Source: Megalobrama amblycephala (lineage: Eukaryota; Chordata; Actinopteri; Cypriniformes; Xenocyprididae). Taken from it: 64,000 nucleotides of DNA. Positions 1-10,801 of the stretch are shown here, in pieces. The stretch's first letter is position 1; each line of letters begins with the position of its first letter. The stretch covers positions 7,541,623 through 7,605,622 of the forward strand of contig NC_063053.1 of the NCBI RefSeq assembly GCF_018812025.1. Reading direction: 5' to 3'. Position numbers and translations under genes: made by a program. Below the pieces are notes generated by a model. It was not told where the DNA came from. It worked only from the letters and a program-made list of their open reading frames with translations, and made no database searches.

Positions 1-540
1 TGTAGCATGTGCAGAATGAGGCCTGGCATTGTCTTGCTTCCCAGGAAAGATGCCATCTTGATGCCATTAAATGTCTCTGTACAATCCCAATATGTCAATG
101 GTACCTTCACACGAATCACCCATGTCATTTGCACTGATGCACCCCCATACCATGGAATGGCAAATGTTTGCTTTTGTACCTGTCGCTAATAAAAGTCTGG
201 ATGGTCCTTTTCGTCTTTGGGACTGAGAACACGATGTCTGTTTTTCCCAAAAACAAGCTGAACCATGGACTCATCTGACCACAGCACACATTGCCACGGT
301 CTTTTGGACCATCTGAGATGAGCTTGGGCCCAGAGAACTCGCCGGCATCTCTGCATTGAATAGATGTATAGCTTTCTCCTTGCGTAACAGAGATTCAAGT
401 TGCATTTCTTGATGCAACAGCACTGTGTTAAGTGACAACGGTTTTCCAAAGTACTCCAGAGCACATGTGCCATGTGGCAATTGTTTGACAATTCTCTCAT
501 GATATTTGGCACAAAGTGGCGAACCATGACCCATCTTTGC
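1..540 (-). pseudogene. Tc1/mariner-type transposase relic, cut by the window edge
   Basis: Read on the minus strand, this holds scattered pieces of a Tc1/mariner-type transposase. The first catalytic Asp motif VLWSDES (about 280) is followed by FGKNRHRV. After a frame change come MVWGCISAND (about 150) and QDNARPHSAHAT (about 10-45), which is the second catalytic Asp region. The pieces lie in different frames with stops between them, so this is not a working gene. The last catalytic acidic residue would lie beyond position 1. The superfamily call rests on WSDES and QDNARPH; the exact family is not known to me. Confidence 0.6.
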
Positions 541-586
541 TTGTAAAGACTGAGATGCTCCTTTTATATGATACCCTCATCATCTA

Positions 587-1572
587 TTAAAGGTGCCATC
601 GCACATTTTTTACAAGATGTAATATAAGTCTAAGGTGTTCCCTGAATGTGTCTGTTAAGTTTCAGCTCAAAATACCCCAGATTTTTTAAATTAATTTTTT
701 TTACTGCCTATTTTGGGGCATCATTAACTATGAGCCGATTTATGCTGTGTGGCCCCTTTAAATCTCGTGCTCTCCGCCCACGGAGCTTGCGCTTGCCTTA
801 AACAGTGCCTAAACAAAGTTTACACAGCTAATATAACCCTCAAATGGATCTTTACAAAGTGTACACATGCGTCGGATTATGTGAGTATTGTATACTGTTA
901 TATTGTTTACATTTGATTCTGAATGAATTTGAGGCTGTGCTCCGTGGCTAACAGCTAATGCTAATACTAATAAATGCTAAATGCTAATGCTAATACACTG
1001 TTGGAGAGATTTATAAAGAATGAAGTTGTGTTTATGAATTATACAGACTGCAAGTGTTTAAAAAATGAAAATAGCGACGGCTCTTGTCTCCGTGAATACA
1101 GTAAGAAACGATGGTAACTTTAACCACATTTAACAGTACATTAGCAACATGCTAACGAAACATTTAGAAAGACAATTTACAAATATCACTAAAAATATCA
1201 TGGATCATGTCAGTTATTATTGCTCCATCTGTCATTTTTCGCTGTTGTCCTTGCTTGCTTACCTAGTCTGATGATTTGGTTGTGCACATCCAGACGTTAA
1301 TACTGGCTGCCCTTGTCTAATGCCTTTCATAATGTTGGAAACATGGGCTGGCATATGCAAATATTGGGAGCGTACACCCCGACTGTTACGTAACAGTCGG
1401 TGTTATGTTAAGATTCGTCTGTTCTTTGGAGGTCTTTTAAACAAATGAGATGTATATAAGAAGGAGGAAACAATGGAGTTTGAGACTCACTGTATGTCAT
1501 TTCCATGTACTGAACACTTGTTATTTAACTATGCCAAGATAAATTCAATTTTTCATTCGAGGGCACCTTTAA
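587..1572 (+). mobile_element. TTAA-flanked non-autonomous DNA transposon, family A copy 1
   Basis: The ends are TTAAAGGTGCC and GGCACCTTTAA. Copies of the same roughly 960-bp sequence occur at 37007-37968 (same orientation) and 38690-39649 (opposite). All share an internal perfect palindrome CCGACTGTTACGTAACAGTCGG split by the inner TACGTA. No coding sequence is visible. The TTAA flanks suit piggyBac- or Kolobok-type mobilisation; the family name is not assigned. Confidence 0.75.
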
Positions 1573-1937
1573 CAATTCACCTGCTCATTGTGGACTATTT
1601 CAAAATAGGCTTGCTGCGATAGTCAGTGTTCCCGGTGTTCAGCCGCAACACCGGTTACAACACTTGAAATTAATGAATGAAGACTTGTTTCGTCCAGTGT
1701 TTTTGAACAAATCTCTGTCAAATACATTTTAACAGTCACTGGTCACCACCTACTGCCATGACGATATAATAGATACAATCTTTATTTGAAGCGTAAGGTC
1801 ATTTGCTCATTTTGAACATCATCATTTAAATCTGGCCAAAGTCTGGTAAAAAAAAATGGGGAGATGTGCTTCATTGTTGCTAGATGGTTCTTTCCTTTTT
1901 ACACTGGGGTGATTTACCCGCACATTATGTTTCTTTG
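1573..1937. other. Spacer with no recognised gene
   Basis: Single-copy-looking AT-rich DNA. The only structure I see is a small hairpin near 1640-1665, where CCGGTGTT pairs with AACACCGG across a 7-nt loop. Confidence 0.5.
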
Positions 1938-3073
1938 CAGGGCTCGACAATAAGGACTGCCCGATGGTCCGGGGCTAGTGTGAACGATGCTCGGGACAGA
2001 CTGAACGGTCACTTGCCCGATCGGGCCAGTGCTGTAGGGTGTGCGTTATATATCGTCTATGATACCGTAATTGTTGATTTAACGATCTGATATTATCGAG
2101 TATGTCCCTCACTTTACAAAAAACAAACAAAAACACACCCATTGAGTGCATGCATGCACGTGACATTGTCTAGGTTAGACTAGTACGCGTGCATATTTAG
2201 AGTGTACGCTTTCACAAATGCCTTTAGAATGCCCCAGAATTCAAGATAAGAGGCAAAATGACCCTGTATATATTTCATATTTATATAATTTAACTTGTTA
2301 ACCAATATTACACAAAGAGCGCCGTTTTTCTATTAGCATGATTACAAATGTGATATTGATTTTATTCAGCGTACAGTTCAATGAACAAGAACTTAATATC
2401 AAGTGACTTACATTTTAGACACCAAATTAATCGTCTGTTTCGCTGTATTTCGCCTACGAAAATAGTTCCAAAGTCCACAGAATTTTTTTCAGATTTGCTG
2501 CCACCTACTGGCGGGTTTAATTTCACATTTAAAGTGTATTCATCTTTTTGAATAATTTAAAAAAGTTAGTTATTAATTTTTTAATGACAGTAGGCTATTT
2601 AACGTTTTATATTTTCAACATTAAAAACATTTTTATGTATCTGTAACTGCTCTTGACTGATTCACTTTAATAAAGTTTAATATATTCTATAGTTATATAG
2701 TTATACATTAGATTACAATTTCTGTACCTGAAAATCTCGTTTAAATCTACATGAAAAACTTGAAAAGCACCATTTATTTAATTTATATGTTTGTTCTGTT
2801 GTATTTGTGCTATTACTCATAATTTGATTATTTGTTACCGTTTCATTAATTATTCTTTATTTGTCTAACAATATTTAAAATAAAAGTTAATCTAGTAGCT
2901 TTTGGTGTCATAACCTTAGTTATTGAGGTTAAATGTAACAAAGACAATGAAAACAATAACTATGCTTATTTTATAGGCCCATTTTCTTGTCTTTTACTTT
3001 TATTAATTTTTTGTTGTGGGGACAGTGAAAATTTTGGCAGGGCAAAAGAAAAAATCCTTAGCATTGAGCCCTG
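1938..3073. mobile_element. hAT-like non-autonomous DNA transposon
   Basis: The left end CAGGGCTCGACAATAAGG and right end CCTTAGCATTGAGCCCTG form imperfect terminal inverted repeats starting CAGGGCTC, a common hAT end. Flanking bases share CTTTG, but I could not confirm a clean 8-bp target duplication. The right end is matched in reverse by the fragment at 63868-64000. The inside is AT-rich and non-coding. Confidence 0.55.
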
Positions 3074-3452
3074 CTTTGGTCTGCACTATTCCCTTTAAAG
3101 CAAACAAACCTGCACACCTTCATTTGTTGCTTAGTGACGGCTGTGTTAAAGTAAGCCAGAAATGCGCAGGTGCTGAGCAATTCGGCTATATTTAATATTC
3201 ATATTGACGATCATGTGTTGTATTAACGAGTATGTGCACTAAACTAAATCTGTGCAGATTATTTGTTTACTTTCAGCTCTGCTCACTGTGTGGAAAAAAA
3301 AAAAAAAAAACACAATCAGCTCGACCTTGAAAATCAAACTATTTACTTGAAAGTTATGAATCAGAACATGAACTTTGTTCACTTAAGACACCTTCAGGCA
3401 ATGCTTTTTCATACAAGTCCATAGATTAGATAGATTGGCGAAACTCTTCACA
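3074..3452. other. Downstream flank and probable 3' UTR of the minus-strand zinc-finger gene
   Basis: No separate gene is seen. It contains a poly-A run near 3294-3310 on the plus strand. I do not see a convincing polyadenylation hexamer close to the stop codon. Confidence 0.35.
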
Positions 3453-4919
3453 TTAAGAGCACTGGGGCGGCTTCTCGTCGGTATGAACTCTCTCATGAAT
3501 TTTCAAGGAATCTGACCGAGCAAAACCCTTTCCACAGTGTGAGCACCCATAAGGTTTCTTTCCAGTATGAATTCTCTCATGAATTTTCAAGGATTTTGAC
3601 TGAGGGTAACTCTTTCCACAGTGTGAGCACTTGTATGGTTTCTCTCCAGTATGAATTCTCTCATGATATTTCAAGGATTCTGACTGAGTGAAACTCTTTC
3701 CACAGTGTGAGCACCCGTAAGGTTTCTCTCCAGTATGAACTCTCTCATGAATTTTCAAGGAATCTGACCGAGCAAAACCCTTTCCACAGTGTGAGCACCC
3801 ATAAGGTTTCTCTCCAGTATGAATTCTCTCATGACTTTTCAAGGAATCTGACTGAGTGAATCTCTTTCCACAGTGTGAGCACTTGTACGGTTTCTCTCCA
3901 GTATGAATTCTCTTGTGTATTTTTAAGTTGGTGGATGAAATAAAGGTCTTCCCACAGTCAGAGCACACATGAGGTCTCACACCAGTATGAATACGCTCAT
4001 GCTCTTGTAAAGAGTGCAGATGCAAAAAACTCTTTCCACAAAAAGAACAAATGTGAGGCTTCACACCACTATGAACTTTAAGGTGTATTTTTAGGTTATA
4101 TTCAAAAACAAATGTTTTGTTACACTGATCACAGCTGAAGGACCTCACTCCAGAGTGACGGTGCAGATGTTTGGTGATAGCGGTTTTGGATGCGAATCTC
4201 TGCTCACACTGAGTGCATGTGAACGGTTTTTCTCCAGTGTGAATTCTCATGTGAGTATTAAGGTTTTTTTTCTGAGCGAAACTCCTTCCACACTGAGTGC
4301 ATATGAACGGTTTTTCTCCAGTGTGAATTCTCATGTGATCGATTAATTGTCCTTTGTAATTGAAACGGTTTCCACACTGAGTGCATGTATAAGGCCTCTC
4401 TCTAGTGTGAATTCTCATGTGTCTTTCGAGCTTTGATTTATACATGAAACTCTCTCCACACTGACTACATATGAACTGTTTTTCTCTGTTGTGATATTTC
4501 ATGTGCACAGTAAGGTTTCCTTTTTGTCTAAAACTCTTTCCACACTCAGTGCAGGTGAAAGATTCTTTGACTCCAGTTTTTCGAGCTCGTTTTTGTGAGA
4601 AACACTTTTCAATCTGTGAAATGACTGTGTTTCCTTCTTCATTTGTGAAATGATGAGATTTTTGATGTTGTTTGTCTTCATTCACTTCCATCGGGTCTAA
4701 AATAAACATATCAAGTTCTCAAAATTAAAATAAAGAAGGACAATTGAGAACAATAAGAAATATACCAGGGGAGTCACAATTAAGCAAAAATGTAGTCTGT
4801 TTTTTTCTTTCTTTCAGTTTTTTTCTTAATGTTCCATGGGAGAATGAAGGAAAACACCAACCTGTTTGTTCCTCTGTATCTTCATCTTTTATTCTGCAGG
4901 GCTCTTCCTCAAACTCCAT
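3453..4919 (-). CDS. FiNZ-type C2H2 zinc-finger protein A, 433 aa, two coding exons
   Basis: The exons are 4862-4919 and 3453-4696, joined at donor CAG/GTTGG and acceptor TTTTAG/ACCCG. Exon 1 encodes [19 protein letters not shown]; the split Asp leads to PMEVNEDKQ and then CFSQKRARKTG. This matches the N-terminus of cyprinid FiNZ zinc-finger proteins, thought to bind and silence transposons in the nucleus. Thirteen C2H2 fingers follow from about residue 67, most with TGEK linkers. Fingers 10 and 13 are identical in the core (CGKGFARSDSLKIH). The array ends inside a 14th finger at PPQCS-stop, where paralog B reads CSSCGKSF, so the last finger was lost to a nonsense change. The start is chosen from the conserved exon 1 shared with B. 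It lies head-to-head with B. DNA-target specificity cannot be read with confidence. Confidence 0.88.
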
Positions 4920-5072
4920 CTTTACAATAGTATGTCAGTAGTTTCTACTGAAGTAATTCCTCCTGCTTGCTTCTTCTTCTCCTGTGGAAAGATGGGAATA
5001 TTTCCGAGCAATTAAACTCTTTTATGAACGGCTGTGGGAGTGGCTGACTGAAGGTGTGAATTGTGGTCGCTT
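4920..5072 (-). promoter_or_regulatory. 5' leader of zinc-finger gene A with a conserved splice acceptor
   Basis: This stretch matches the leader of paralog B (10645-10801) over its whole length. Both contain a pyrimidine-rich acceptor ending TTTCCACAG/GAG (TTCCCACAG in B), which suggests the ATG exon begins at 4981 and that an upstream non-coding exon exists. A TATA-like CATAAAAAG lies near 5075-5083 and could be an alternative promoter. Confidence 0.5.
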
Positions 5073-5090
5073 TTTATGGCAAGGCGTTTC

Positions 5091-5966
5091 ATTCTCGGGA
5101 TATGAATTCTTGATATCAACAATTCAATTCTTGATATCAAGAATTACATTTCCACTAGTAACAATGTTAATTCTTGATATCAACAATTCAATTCTTGACA
5201 GCAGGAATTAAATTTCCACAAGTACAAACTAAAATTCTAAATTCTATATAAAATTCTTGTAATTGATTTTTTTTTTTACTAGTGAAATGTCACCATAGGC
5301 TGCCATTCAAATTCAACTGTTGATATGAAGAATTGATTTCTTACTAGTTGAAATTCTAATTTCACATATCAGAAATACAATTCTTACAAGAAAAAATCAT
5401 AATTTTTATATCATTAATTACTTTGTTACTAATGCAAATATATATTCCTTTATATCAACAATTGAATTGTTAGTAACAATGTTAATTTTTTATATCAATA
5501 ATTTGATTGTCACTAGTGACATGAATGTGATTGTTACTAGTAAGAAAGCCATTTTAGATATCTGAAATTATATTGATATCAGAAATACATTTTCAGATAT
5601 CAAAAATGAAAATTTTTACTAGTAGCAATTCAATTGTTTATATCAAGAACTGACGTTTCAAGTAGTGCCATTTGAATTCTTGATATCAAAAATTTGCATT
5701 TTTACTAGTAACAATGTAATTATTGATATAAAAAATTATGATTTTTACTAGTAAGAATTGTATTTCGGATATGTGAAATTGGAATTTCAACTAGTAAGAA
5801 ATCAATTCTTGATATCAACAATTGAATTTGAATGGCAGCCTATGGTAACATTTCACTAGTGAAAATACTATTACAGATATCAAGAATTCTAGTTTTTACT
5901 AGTGGTAATGTAATTCCTGATATCAAGAATTGAATTGTTGATATCAAGAATTTATATCGAGAGAAT
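5091..5966. repeat. 876-bp AT-rich foldback palindrome with regular GATATC and ACTAGT modules
   Basis: The left arm, from ATTCTCGGGATATGAATTC, is the inverted match of the right arm ending TATCGAGAGAAT. Landmarks mirror each other across a centre near 5530: the GGCTGCCATTCAAATTCAA block at about 5300 reappears inverted at about 5830. Within each arm the six-base palindromes GATATC and ACTAGT alternate roughly every 23-25 bp. No open reading frame of note. It is probably a foldback-type non-autonomous DNA transposon, though I do not recognise the family. Confidence 0.8.
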
Positions 5967-7375
5967 TAATAAAAGTCATAAGGAGCTGTTGCTCCTTAAC
6001 CAGATGCTCATCACACTTACAATTATTCTCAATTACTCATTTAACTGCTTTTTGTGTCTTTTTAACATTATATTTATCATAGTCTGATTCAGTTAAAGAA
6101 TTCGGGAGCTTTATTCTATAAGAAACAAACACACTTAAACTCAAAATGTCTTTGTCATATGGTATGTCTGAAATAATGTTTTCTTTGGTTGCTCATATTG
6201 GGTTACACCTTGTTTCATTCATTAATTCAATACATAAAATATCGCTCAAAATTATATATAATACAATGATTGTACTTACAGTTTGAAAAACACATCAACA
6301 GCGTGAACGGCTTTTAATCCCCTCACAGGCGCTCGTGAACGCGGGCGACTTTTGTTGTCTTCTTCGGTAGATTTCTTTTGCGACTGTGAAAGCAACGGCT
6401 CGGGCCAGTGTTGCCACCTTGAGGACCCTAATTAGTGCACAACAAAATTCATAGCTCATACCCTAACGTAGCCTACGTGTAAAACTGAGATTGATGCTAT
6501 AGGTTACATTCTAATCTGTTCTGAAGTGATATTGATTTGAATATCTTGATGCCAACTTAAAGTTAGATGGTACAAGTAGCCTATTATATATATATATACA
6601 TCAGAAATGTTTTTTCGTAGCGAACTTTGCATAGCTACATGAAACTAAATGCACAAGCTCAAAAAATATTTCACAAAAAGCAATTCACGGGCGCAAAATT
6701 ATATGTTCATAAAATATATTTTTTTACAAATGCAAAACACAATTCATAGATATAAAACTGCACAAAAACGTTCTAATGTTTAAAATGTACGAGTTTATCC
6801 TTGAATGTGAATGTGCAAATCATCATTCGTGTGCGAATCGCCTTGGATTCGTGTGTGTGTGTATTTTTGAGACTTCTCTGGCAGTGCTTCGAACTAAGCT
6901 GTGTTTTGAAATCGGCCCACCACTAAATTGTTGAAAAGTTGTTTATTTTGTTTTTTTGGTGCACAAAAAGTATTCTCATCGGTTTATAATATTAAGGTAG
7001 AACCACTGAACTCACATGAACTGATTTATGGATCTTGAGAGTTACAATTGCATTGCTGTCTATGTAGGCCTCACTAAGCCATAAGTCATGTGTTTTCAGT
7101 TCACGTTTGTCCGGTCTCGTTCATGGTTGTGTTTGCATGCAGTTCTTAGGATTTAGCTTGTGGATACTATTAAATACCGTGTGAATCTTTTTCTTGGTGC
7201 TTTTATATGCAGCTCAACCATTAAAATATTATTCCAATTCCATTTTTTTAAGTGTCCACCACAACATCAACTCTCATCTGAGCTTTATAATGGCAGTGAG
7301 CCATGAAGTATAAGTATGAAGCAGAAGTGCTTCCATCCACATCCATCCATCATAAATGTACTCCACACAGTGTAT
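5967..7375. other. Intergenic DNA with a candidate non-coding first exon for gene A
   Basis: No coding sequence is seen. On the minus strand a GC-richer stretch at about 6280-6400 ends at a strong donor (CAAACT/GTAAGTAC, exon edge at 6280). It could be the non-coding first exon of zinc-finger gene A, spliced to the acceptor at 4981. A short TA repeat lies near 6583-6598. The rest is AT-rich and unassigned. Confidence 0.4.
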
Positions 7376-7620
7376 TTAAAGGTACAATATGTAAGATTTT
7401 TGCAGTAAAATATCCAAAAACCACTAGGTCAGTGTTATATATTTTGTTCACTTGAGTACTTACAATATCCCAAATGTTTGCAACTATTTGTAAATCGTGA
7501 GAAAATTGCCATTTTAACCAAGGCTCTGGGACGTGTGAGGAGTCGCCCGTCAATTGCGTCATACCCGCGTTACCCTCGGTTTCGGTTTTATTAAACACCA
7601 AAGACGCTTTTTAATACACA
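7376..7620. repeat. Teleost interspersed repeat, partial
   Basis: It begins TTTAAAGGTACAATATGTAA and looks like a short fish DNA-transposon end. A diverged relative of the first 20 bases recurs at 9297. The far end is not identified. Confidence 0.4.
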
Positions 7621-9535
7621 TTTTAATAGACAAGGTAACAACAGTTTTAATATTTATAGATCGAAAACTAATTATTGTTATATAGCTCAACACGTTTAGT
7701 CTTATTGTTTAAATCTAATTTTCTTTATTTTTTTGCGAGTACCATGCTTTACCATGCCTCAGAGAAAAACACTATTTTGTGAAGTAGCTAACATAGCATA
7801 ATCAGATGCAGCTTTATTTTTAGTAACAGTAATACAGAATTTTCTCTATAATACAATACGTTTTAAAATGAATTGCGTTCCATTTATCAACACAAGCCAT
7901 CCAGCATTTAATATGATATTCAAGTAGTTATTTGGGCAAACAAGCAAAGCCCAGAAAAGAAAACATTATTTTATATATTATAAGATACAGATAGTTTCAA
8001 ATAATACACAAATAGCCTACTTTCAAATTCTCAAAAAAAAAACAAAAAAACAAGTATTTCTTCAGTAAACTTGAGGTTATTTAATCATTACATTTTGATT
8101 GAAACTCAAAATGGTATCAAAGAAGACATTTAAAATCAATATTATGTTTTGTTGCTGACAAAAAAAGAAAAGAAAAGTAAATTGGTAAAAGGTGAGAAGT
8201 ACAATTTATCCATGTAATGCGTAAGGTGCACAGGCAAATTTTGCTACCCCTTTGACCCAGTGCTGTAAAATTACAACATTGACACAACAACCTAAAATCT
8301 CTTAAAAACATGATCAAAGTATTCAACAGTATCTTAATATCTGCATGATCTAGACATATTACTTCGATCAAGTTGTGCTCCATACTCCAATCCAATAGGT
8401 GGTGGAAAATGCTAACCACCAACCACCATTTAAATAACAGAAGAAGACGACTCGCTTCTCGGTCCAATCGAGGGGTTGAGGGTCTGTCTAAATAAACAGA
8501 GTTAAAGGCAGCCCGGATCCTATCAGACTGTGAGTACATTTACTATTTACTATGAGAAATAGAAATCTGACATCTTATACATGCATTGAGCCAGTGTCTG
8601 ATTCGCGAACGAATGACTCTTAAGAGTCAGTTCATTTTACTGAATCAAAACACCTACACCGGAGTGAATCCATGCGACTCAGAGAGATTGAATCCAGAAT
8701 GTCACATCCGAATTGAAATGAACTAACGTTTTAAGGTGAAAATTATGCGCGTTAATGATGAACAAAAAGCTATGCACATGACATCGTGTAAAGATTATGA
8801 ATTGTGTTGAGTGATATCTATTTAATGTAATGAATAAATGTAAACAAAGGGTGTAACCGAAGAAGAATAGTTTATTTCAGACGTACGATATAACAACTAA
8901 AACACTTCCCGACGTTTCACACATATTTGCGCACATTCACACGTTTAATCGATGTCTGATTACAGCAATCAACCCTCATCAATATTCTTTCAGCTTCCTG
9001 AACTCTTGTGGGAATTGAAGAATTGATTGTTTAACAGTGCTGGAAATATAGAGCTCATTTCTGATAATAACACCACTTTTGAAAAGACAAAAGACATATA
9101 AATAAATAACAGTTATATAAAGTAGGCTAGTGATACATAACATCTCATCATTTCATTATAGTTATTATAAGTAATTATTAAGTATTTTTCTGAAGAACAG
9201 TGGGCAATATGCAGTATCAAATGTGAATCTGTGAAATCGATTATACAAGGCATTACTAAAGAAAAAAAACTTTTATCCCACTTTTTTTTTTTTTTTTAAG
9301 TGATTAAAGGCACAATATGTAATTTTTTGAGGGGGTGGGGGATAATTTTTACGACCTGTGTATTTCCAGTTCTCAGAACCGTTAATAACATAATCTGTCG
9401 TGCTCTCCTTCAAATTGACATTAAGAACTCTGTTTAAACTATATATTAATGTCAAAAAACTTGATACAAAATACACCTCTTTCTTTCTGATGCGCTTTTC
9501 TTGTCTGTGAATTTATTTTATAGTTTGATCTGAGA
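7621..9535. other. AT-rich intergenic DNA, no gene seen
   Basis: No supported coding region. Short A-rich runs occur near 8030-8055 and a T run near 9281-9297. A repeat end resembling the one at 7376 begins at 9297 (AAAGGCACAATATGTAAT). Confidence 0.4.
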
Positions 9536-10248
9536 TTAAAGGTGCTCTAAGCGATGTCACGCGTTTTTAGGCCAAAACATTTTTTGTCACGTACAGCAAA
9601 CATCTCCTCACTATCCGCTAGCTGCCTGTCCCCTGAACACACTGTAAAAAACGTGGTTTCTGTAGGCGCCACAAGCTCCGAAAACGGCAGTAAAAACAAA
9701 CTGGTGCAGCCTGGACCACAAATAGGGCTGGGCGATATATCGCATGCAATTGTCACGCGCATTTCGTCAGTAAAGCCGGTTCCCTGATTACCGCTAAATC
9801 GCCATCACCTGCTTTCAAATGGAGCGGCATTTAATAGACAGAGCCGTAGTTCACTGATAAGCTATGCAATATCGCGTTCATTATCACAGATGAATCGCCT
9901 TCGATAATGAACGCAATATTGCGTAGCTTATCAGTGAACTACGGCTCTGTTTATTAAATGCCGCTCCATTTGAAAGCAGGTGATGGCGATTTAGCGGTAA
10001 TCAGGGAACCGGCTTTACTGACGAAATGCGCGTGACAATCGCATGCGATATATCGCCCAGCCCTAACCACAAATCATAATAAACATGCTCCAGCCAATAA
10101 CCGACAAGAATGATTTTAAATGCGCGTTCATGACTGTTTCAGGAAGCACGGAGGGGAGGGAGGGTCTAGCTAGCCTCTGTTTTGTTTGACAACACTTCGA
10201 ACGTCAACAGGAAGTTACTCCACCCAGGATCGCTTAGAGCACCTTTAA
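9536..10248. mobile_element. TTAA-flanked MITE interrupted by a foldback hAT element
   Basis: The ends TTAAAGGTGCTCTAAGCGAT and ATCGCTTAGAGCACCTTTAA are perfect inverted repeats with TTAA at both edges. Without the 343-bp insertion at 9723-10065 and its duplicated 8 bp, the element is about 360 bp. No coding sequence. Confidence 0.8.
9723..10065. mobile_element. Nested near-perfect palindromic hAT element, 343 bp
   Basis: It starts TAGGGCTGGGCGATATATCG and ends with the inverse. The two arms of about 165 bp are nearly perfect reverse complements around a short loop near 9890. The 8-bp sequence ACCACAAA sits directly on both sides (9715-9722 and 10066-10073), the target duplication expected of hAT transposition. 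No coding capacity, so it must be moved by enzyme from elsewhere. Confidence 0.88.
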
Positions 10249-10348
10249 AAGCTAAACTTGCAGGAATGGTTTAAATCATGTGCAATCCCGTGCCGAAATT
10301 CTAGCCCTGATTGAATTTAACTTTTTGCTGACTCTGCAAGGACTATCC

Positions 10349-10543
10349 CAGAGGTAGGCAAGTTCGGTCCTAGAGAGCCGCTGTCCTGCAGAGTTTAGCT
10401 CCAACCCTGAAAAAAAACCTTCGGCTACCTATAGACTTAGTTATTCTGAAGAGCTTGATTAGCTTGTTCAGGTGTGTTTGATTAAGGTTGGAGCTAAACT
10501 CAGCAGGACAGCGGCTCTCTAGGACCGAACTTGCCTACCCCTG
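10349..10543. mobile_element. Short foldback MITE
   Basis: The left arm AGGTAGGCAAGTTCGGTCCT is the inverse of the right arm AGGACCGAACTTGCCTACCC. The arms run about 55 bp each with a 75-bp middle. No coding sequence. Confidence 0.7.
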
Positions 10544-10644
10544 GACTAGCCCCTATTTACACATATGACACCAACTGTAGATGTTAAAACTTAAATTATG
10601 GAATTGTTTCTAAATTACTATTTGATCAATCTGCTAATTGAGCA

Positions 10645-10801
10645 ACAGCGACCACAATTCACACCTTCAGTCAGTGAAGCCGCACACACAGTCATTCATG
10701 AGAGTTTAAATGCTGGGGAATATTCCCATCTTCCCACAGGAGAAAAAGAAGCAAGCAGGAGGAATTATTTCAGGAGAAACTACTGACATACTTATGTAAA
10801 G
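10645..10801 (+). promoter_or_regulatory. 5' leader of zinc-finger gene B with a conserved splice acceptor
   Basis: Homologous to the leader of gene A. A probable acceptor TTCCCACAG/GAG puts the start of the ATG-bearing exon at 10740. The context of the start is AAAGATGG, close to the preferred vertebrate form. Confidence 0.5.
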
